A model generated the notes under the pieces. That model ran no database searches and was not told the DNA's origin. It saw nothing but the letters and a program-made list of their open reading frames with translations. A program made the translations under genes and the position numbers. Below are positions 5,351-8,328 of a stretch of 8,328 nt of DNA, in pieces. Each line of letters opens with the position of its first letter. Within the stretch, counting starts at the first letter, position 1. Where the stretch lies: the NCBI GenBank assembly GCA_009914645.1, contig VFLB01000071.1, positions 1 to 8,328 of the forward strand, written 5' to 3'. This DNA comes from Synechococcaceae bacterium Bin_79_3. GTDB taxonomy: Bacteria; Cyanobacteriota; Cyanobacteriia; PCC-6307; Cyanobiaceae.

Positions 5351-5767
5351 TCAAGGAATAAGTATTGCCTTCAAGCCTTCTAGGTAAAGAATGCCGCTAC
5401 AGGTGAGGCCAGCAGCCCAGCAAATACCCCGCAAAGGGGGAATATTTCCCACATAGGCAGCGATGTAGATCAATCGCAATGCTGGATGAGCCAAGGCAAC
5501 GGCCATGGCAATAGGGCTATTAACAGCTGCAATTAGGCAGAGCAAGCAAGCAGGGGCGTGAAGAGTAAAAGCTTCAAAGCTATTTTGATGCGCCCAGCTG
5601 GCTCGTTTCCCCCAAGCGGGCATGCGTTCAAACATTGCCCTTGGAGCGGCCAGATCAGCCATCGTGAAATCACTTTTTGAGCGGGCCGCACCAAGGGGAA
5701 CCACGCTCAGCACTACCACTAGGGCTGAAAGCAGTAACGAGGCGGCAAAGGCGGTTTGAACTGCCAT
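5351..5767 (-). CDS. MAPEG-family integral membrane protein
   Basis: This is a 138-residue membrane protein with about four hydrophobic helices. It carries the MAPEG (eicosanoid and glutathione metabolism) signature: RASWAHQNSFEAFTLHAPA (residues 55-73, with the conserved Asn and Glu), and the later block LRLIYIAAYVGNIPPLRG (97-114). Characterised eukaryotic members are glutathione transferases or leukotriene synthases; bacterial members of this short type have no settled substrate. I chose the ATG at 5767; a GTG at 5779 would add four residues (MSIS) and is about as plausible, as neither has a ribosome binding site. It converges with the SLOG gene (12-base gap) and diverges from yajQ. It shares the window with a gamma-glutamyltransferase, another glutathione-linked family, but the two are not in one operon. 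Confidence 0.88.
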   Translation of the reverse strand: MAVQTAFAASLLLSALVVVLSVVPLGAARSKSDFTMADLAAPRAMFERMPAWGKRASWAHQNSFEAFTLHAPACLLCLIAAVNSPIAMAVALAHPALRLIYIAAYVGNIPPLRGICWAAGLTCSGILYLEGLKAILIP

Positions 5768-5828
5768 GGAAATGGACACAGTGATGGCTCTTTTCTAGGC
5801 TGTTGAGTGTTGCTTTTGTGAGCCTTGT

Positions 5829-6320
5829 ATGGCGGATAGCTACAGCTTTGATGTGGTGTCTGATTTTGATCGCCAGGAACTGGTTAACACCGTTGATCAG
5901 GTGCGCCGGGAGGTGGGCCAGCGCTACGACCTAAAGGATTCAGGCACTGAATTAAACCTGGAAGAAGCAGCAATTGTGATTACCACTGCCACAGATATGA
6001 CCCTGGAGGCGGTGTTAGATGTGTTGCGCCAAAAAGCCACAAAACGTGAGTTGTCACTAAAAATCTTTGATTTTCAAACCCCGGAGCCGGTGGGGGGGAA
6101 TCGGGTGAAACAAGAGATCAAGTTGCGTAAAGGGCTTAGCCAGGAATTGGCTAAATCACTTAGCAAAACTGTGCGGGATGAGCTGAAAAAAGTAACAGTT
6201 TCGATCCAAGGCGATAGTTTGCGTATCACCGGTAAAAATAAAGACGATCTACAAACTGCAATCCAATTGCTAAGGGCGCAGGAGGTGGAGGTGCCATTGC
6301 AATTTGAAAATTACCGCTAA
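5829..6320 (+). CDS. yajQ: YajQ family (UPF0234) nucleotide-binding protein
   Basis: At 163 residues this is full length for the YajQ family. It starts with the hallmark ADSYSFDVVSDFDRQELVNT (2-21), then QRYDLKDSGTEL (31-42), and continues with IFDFQTPEPVGGNRVKQEIK (79-98) and GLSQELAKSLSKTVRDELKK (102-121). It ends with VSIQGDSLRITGKNKDDLQT (124-143) and QEVEVPLQFENYR. These form the two ferredoxin-like domains known for the family. YajQ proteins bind nucleic acids or nucleotides in vitro, and a Xanthomonas member is a cyclic di-GMP effector; whether that applies here is not shown by sequence. The ATG is supported by the exact family N-terminus. The stop overlaps the convergent small gene by four bases. 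The promoter must lie in the 61 bases to the MAPEG start or beyond; none is obvious. Confidence 0.96.
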   Translation: MADSYSFDVVSDFDRQELVNTVDQVRREVGQRYDLKDSGTELNLEEAAIVITTATDMTLEAVLDVLRQKATKRELSLKIFDFQTPEPVGGNRVKQEIKLRKGLSQELAKSLSKTVRDELKKVTVSIQGDSLRITGKNKDDLQTAIQLLRAQEVEVPLQFENYR

Positions 6321-6625
6321 AGATTTAATTGCAGTTCGCAGTTGTAGCGTTTTAAGGCGTGGGCTTTGATCGCTTCTGCTTGCACTACCTGGTTCACCTG
6401 CTGGGCTTCTAGTTCCAAGCTGGTGGCGTTTGGGTGATTTTCTTGCCAGCGTTTATCAATTCGGTTGAGGCGGGTTTGTAATAGCTGAATGATTTCAGCG
6501 GAGCAGCGGGGGCCGGCCCCTTCTGGGCGAAAGCCATCGCTACGCTCGAGTGCCAATGCAGTAGCAGCGGTAAAAACAAACCAACTAAGCCAAATAAATG
6601 GCAGCCTGGTGATGTTGCAGCCCAT
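6317..6625 (-). CDS. Small exported hypothetical protein (102 aa)
   Basis: I do not recognise this protein. The first 26 residues (MGCNITRLPFIWLSWFVFTA then ATALA) look like a Sec signal peptide: one basic residue, a hydrophobic core and an Ala-x-Ala cleavage site, predicting a mature protein of about 76 residues in the periplasm or thylakoid lumen. The mature part has two cysteines (41 and 96) that could form a disulfide, and a central amphipathic helical stretch (IIQLLQTRLNRIDKRWQEN, then LELEAQQVNQVVQAEAIKAH) of coiled-coil character. The only ATG is at 6625-6623, three bases from the probable start of the divergent gamma-glutamyltransferase gene. The 3' end overlaps yajQ by four bases in convergent orientation. 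The signal peptide, the helical pattern and the fit to the neighbours make it a credible gene. Confidence 0.68.
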   Translation of the reverse strand: MGCNITRLPFIWLSWFVFTAATALALERSDGFRPEGAGPRCSAEIIQLLQTRLNRIDKRWQENHPNATSLELEAQQVNQVVQAEAIKAHALKRYNCELQLNL

Positions 6626-6628
6626 GAT

Positions 6629-8328
6629 TTGGCACTTCCGGCTTGTTTAGTTTGCCTTGCTCTGCTGGTTAATCCGCTCCAAGAGCAAGGCCAACGCATT
6701 CAACCTGTGCGTTCAGCGGCGGGGATGGTGGTGAGCCAGGAACGGCTGGCCAGTGGTGTGGGCGCTGCAATTCTGCGGCGTGGTGGCAATGCGATTGATG
6801 CTGCTGTTGCAACTGCCTTTGCCTTGGCAGTAACCCTGCCTCAAGCGGGCAATTTAGGGGGTGGCGGTTTTTTATTGTTTTGGCATCAAGGGCAGCGCAA
6901 GGCCTATGCCCTCAATTTCCGTGAAATGGCACCACGGCGCGCTTTCGCAAACATGTTTATAGGGGCTGATGGGGATGTGGATCGCCAAAAGGCCACCCGC
7001 AGTTTGCTTAGCAGCGGCGTGCCGGGAACGGTGGCGGGTTTACTTGAGGGCCAGCAACGATTTGGTGTGTTGAGCCGCGCTGAGGTGATGGCTCCAGCAA
7101 TTGCCCTTGCCCGTGGGGGGTTTCCGGTATATCCCGCCTTGGCAGCTTCATTGCAACAGGCTTTGCCGTTGCTGGGCAATGATCCTGAGGCAAAACAAAT
7201 TTTTTATCGCCCTAAGCCAAATATCGCTGCAGTTGCTTTTTATCAACCTGGCGACATCTTCAAGCAACCGCAGCTAGCAGCAACTTTGGCGTTGATCAGC
7301 CAGCGGGGGAAAGCTGGTTTCTATCGCGGTGAAGTGGCGGCAAAAATTAATACATTGATGCAAAAGAAGGGTGGATTAATTGATGATTTTGATTTGATAA
7401 ATTACAAAGCCCCCTGGGTTGAGCCGATCAAGGGTGAGTTCAAAGGGCTCACGGTGTTATCAATGCCCCCCCCTAGTAGCGGCGGAGTAACCCTTGTGCA
7501 GTTGCTGAACTTATTGGAACCTTTTGATCTTGCCCAGATGGGGCTTAATAGTGCGGCTGCTATCCACACCATGGTGGAGGCGATGAATTTGGCCTACCGC
7601 GATCGCAATAACGAACTTGGGGATCCAGATCAAATGGTTATCCCGATAGAACGGCTGATTAGCAAGAGTTATGCCGATAGCTTGCGCTCTTTAATCCGCA
7701 CCGATCGCCATACCCCCAGTAGCGAGCTAAAGGCGCTATCTGTTTTGCCAAGCAATAGCACTAATACAACACATCTTTCGGTGGCAGATCGCCATGGATC
7801 TTTAGTTGCGTTAACTACAACGCTTAATTTTGCATATGGCAATGGTGTTGTTGTGCCTGGAACTGGGTTTTTACTTAATAACGAGATGGATGATTTCAGC
7901 GCAAAACCTGGTGTTGCAAATGCCTATGGATTAGTGCAAGGGGAACGCAATGCGATAGCGCCATATCGGCGCCCCTTGAGCTCGATGGCACCAACAATTG
8001 TTTTAAATGCCGCTGGTAACCCCTGGCTTGCCACCGGCACCCCTGGTGGCAGCCGCATTATTACCACTGTTTTGCAGGTATTACTGAATCGGATTTTGCA
8101 TGGTTTAAATCTGGCCAGTGCAGTGCTTGCCTCCCGCGTGCATAGCCAACTTTGGCCCGATCAAACCTTGATTGAGGAAGGAATTAGCCCAGATACGCAA
8201 AAAATATTAGAAATTATGGGCCACAAATTAGTTCGATCTGCAGCGATGGGTTCTGCTAATAGTGTTGAATTACTACCCAATGGCGGCAGCCTTGGTATTG
8301 CAGATCCGCGCCGCCCAGAAGCGGCAGC
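6629..8328 (+). CDS. ggt: Gamma-glutamyltransferase (glutathione hydrolase), 3' end cut by window
   Basis: Gamma-glutamyltransferase is an N-terminal nucleophile hydrolase, normally exported, that cleaves the gamma-glutamyl bond of glutathione and is processed into two subunits. Numbered from the TTG at 6629, the conserved ASGVGAAILRRGGNAIDAAV (41-60) and NFREMAP (96-102, Arg98 binding the glutamyl carboxylate) are followed by the autoprocessing site NTTHLSV with nucleophile Thr380. Asp422 lies in NNEMDDF, Ser451-Ser452 in RPLSSM, and Gly473-Gly474 in TGTPGGS. Thr to Asp and Thr to Ser spacings equal those of E. coli GGT (42 and 71). The frame is open to the edge, ending in ADPRRPEAA, so only a few codons are missing. 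TTG at 6629 is the best start: it gives a signal-peptide-like LALPACLVCLALLVNPL, and no in-frame ATG exists before 6725, where a start would leave no export signal. Start uncertain, identity firm. Confidence 0.93.
   Translation, partial: MALPACLVCLALLVNPLQEQGQRIQPVRSAAGMVVSQERLASGVGAAILRRGGNAIDAAVATAFALAVTLPQAGNLGGGGFLLFWHQGQRKAYALNFREMAPRRAFANMFIGADGDVDRQKATRSLLSSGVPGTVAGLLEGQQRFGVLSRAEVMAPAIALARGGFPVYPALAASLQQALPLLGNDPEAKQIFYRPKPNIAAVAFYQPGDIFKQPQLAATLALISQRGKAGFYRGEVAAKINTLMQKKGGLIDDFDLINYKAPWVEPIKGEFKGLTVLSMPPPSSGGVTLVQLLNLLEPFDLAQMGLNSAAAIHTMVEAMNLAYRDRNNELGDPDQMVIPIERLISKSYADSLRSLIRTDRHTPSSELKALSVLPSNSTNTTHLSVADRHGSLVALTTTLNFAYGNGVVVPGTGFLLNNEMDDFSAKPGVANAYGLVQGERNAIAPYRRPLSSMAPTIVLNAAGNPWLATGTPGGSRIITTVLQVLLNRILHGLNLASAVLASRVHSQLWPDQTLIEEGISPDTQKILEIMGHKLVRSAAMGSANSVELLPNGGSLGIADPRRPEAA

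Noticed and set aside
6409..6699. Minus-strand 96-codon frame overlapping the small exported protein
   Set aside because: It competes with the 102-residue frame, which has a proper signal peptide and a stop fitted to yajQ. This one has a Trp/Arg/Ser-rich start and runs into the GGT N-terminus.
6904..7193. Minus-strand open frames inside the gamma-glutamyltransferase gene
   Set aside because: Antisense to a gene confirmed by catalytic residues; the translations have no coding character.
7599..7606. HIP1 octamer GCGATCGC, an abundant cyanobacterial repeat
   Set aside because: I noticed only this one copy, inside a coding region, which is no evidence of HIP1 enrichment.

Overview
The window looks like core chromosome of a picocyanobacterium (the Synechococcus / Prochlorococcus / Cyanobium group). 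This rests on the family resemblance of the proteins: a ribosomal protein L19 with an acidic Ala/Glu/Thr-rich N-terminal tail, a PepSY-associated membrane protein, a P-loop/DRTGG protein, and a short-chain dehydrogenase of the cyanobacterial type. Genes are tightly packed on both strands, base composition is moderate, and several starts lack a Shine-Dalgarno sequence. The assignment is by recognition only; no search was run. I see no insertion sequence, phage gene, CRISPR array or toxin-antitoxin pair.

Left part (1-2037), all minus strand, read from high to low coordinates: a two-helix PepSY-associated membrane protein, rplS (L19), tRNA-Trp(CCA), a 62-residue SH3-like small protein, an NADPH-dependent FMN reductase-like flavoprotein coupled to it by a TGATG overlap, tRNA-Asp(GTC), and the first 23 codons of gltX (glutamyl-tRNA synthetase), cut by the window edge inside its HIGH motif. 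Translation genes dominate, and both tRNAs sit between protein genes on the same strand. Gaps are short except for 178 bases upstream of tRNA-Asp. A perfect 9-base inverted repeat brackets tRNA-Trp, and small hairpins lie in the rplS leader and just after its stop.

Middle part (2038-5338): map (methionine aminopeptidase, plus strand) diverges from the PepSY gene and converges with an overlapping short-chain dehydrogenase gene (minus). That gene in turn diverges from a tandem plus-strand pair: a BioD-like P-loop/DRTGG protein and a single-domain SLOG/DprA-like protein. Both members of this pair have ligand- or nucleotide-binding folds and no assigned function.

Right part (5339-8328): a MAPEG-family membrane protein (minus), yajQ (plus), a small exported protein of unknown function (minus), and a nearly complete gamma-glutamyltransferase (plus). 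The last gene has no in-frame ATG upstream of its conserved domain, probably starts at a TTG three bases from the divergent gene's ATG, and runs off the right edge a few codons before its expected end.

Most of this is ordinary housekeeping sequence. The items most worth a second look are the tRNA-Trp leader/trailer helix, the DRTGG-SLOG pair near yajQ, the rplS leader and acidic tail, and the gamma-glutamyltransferase start.
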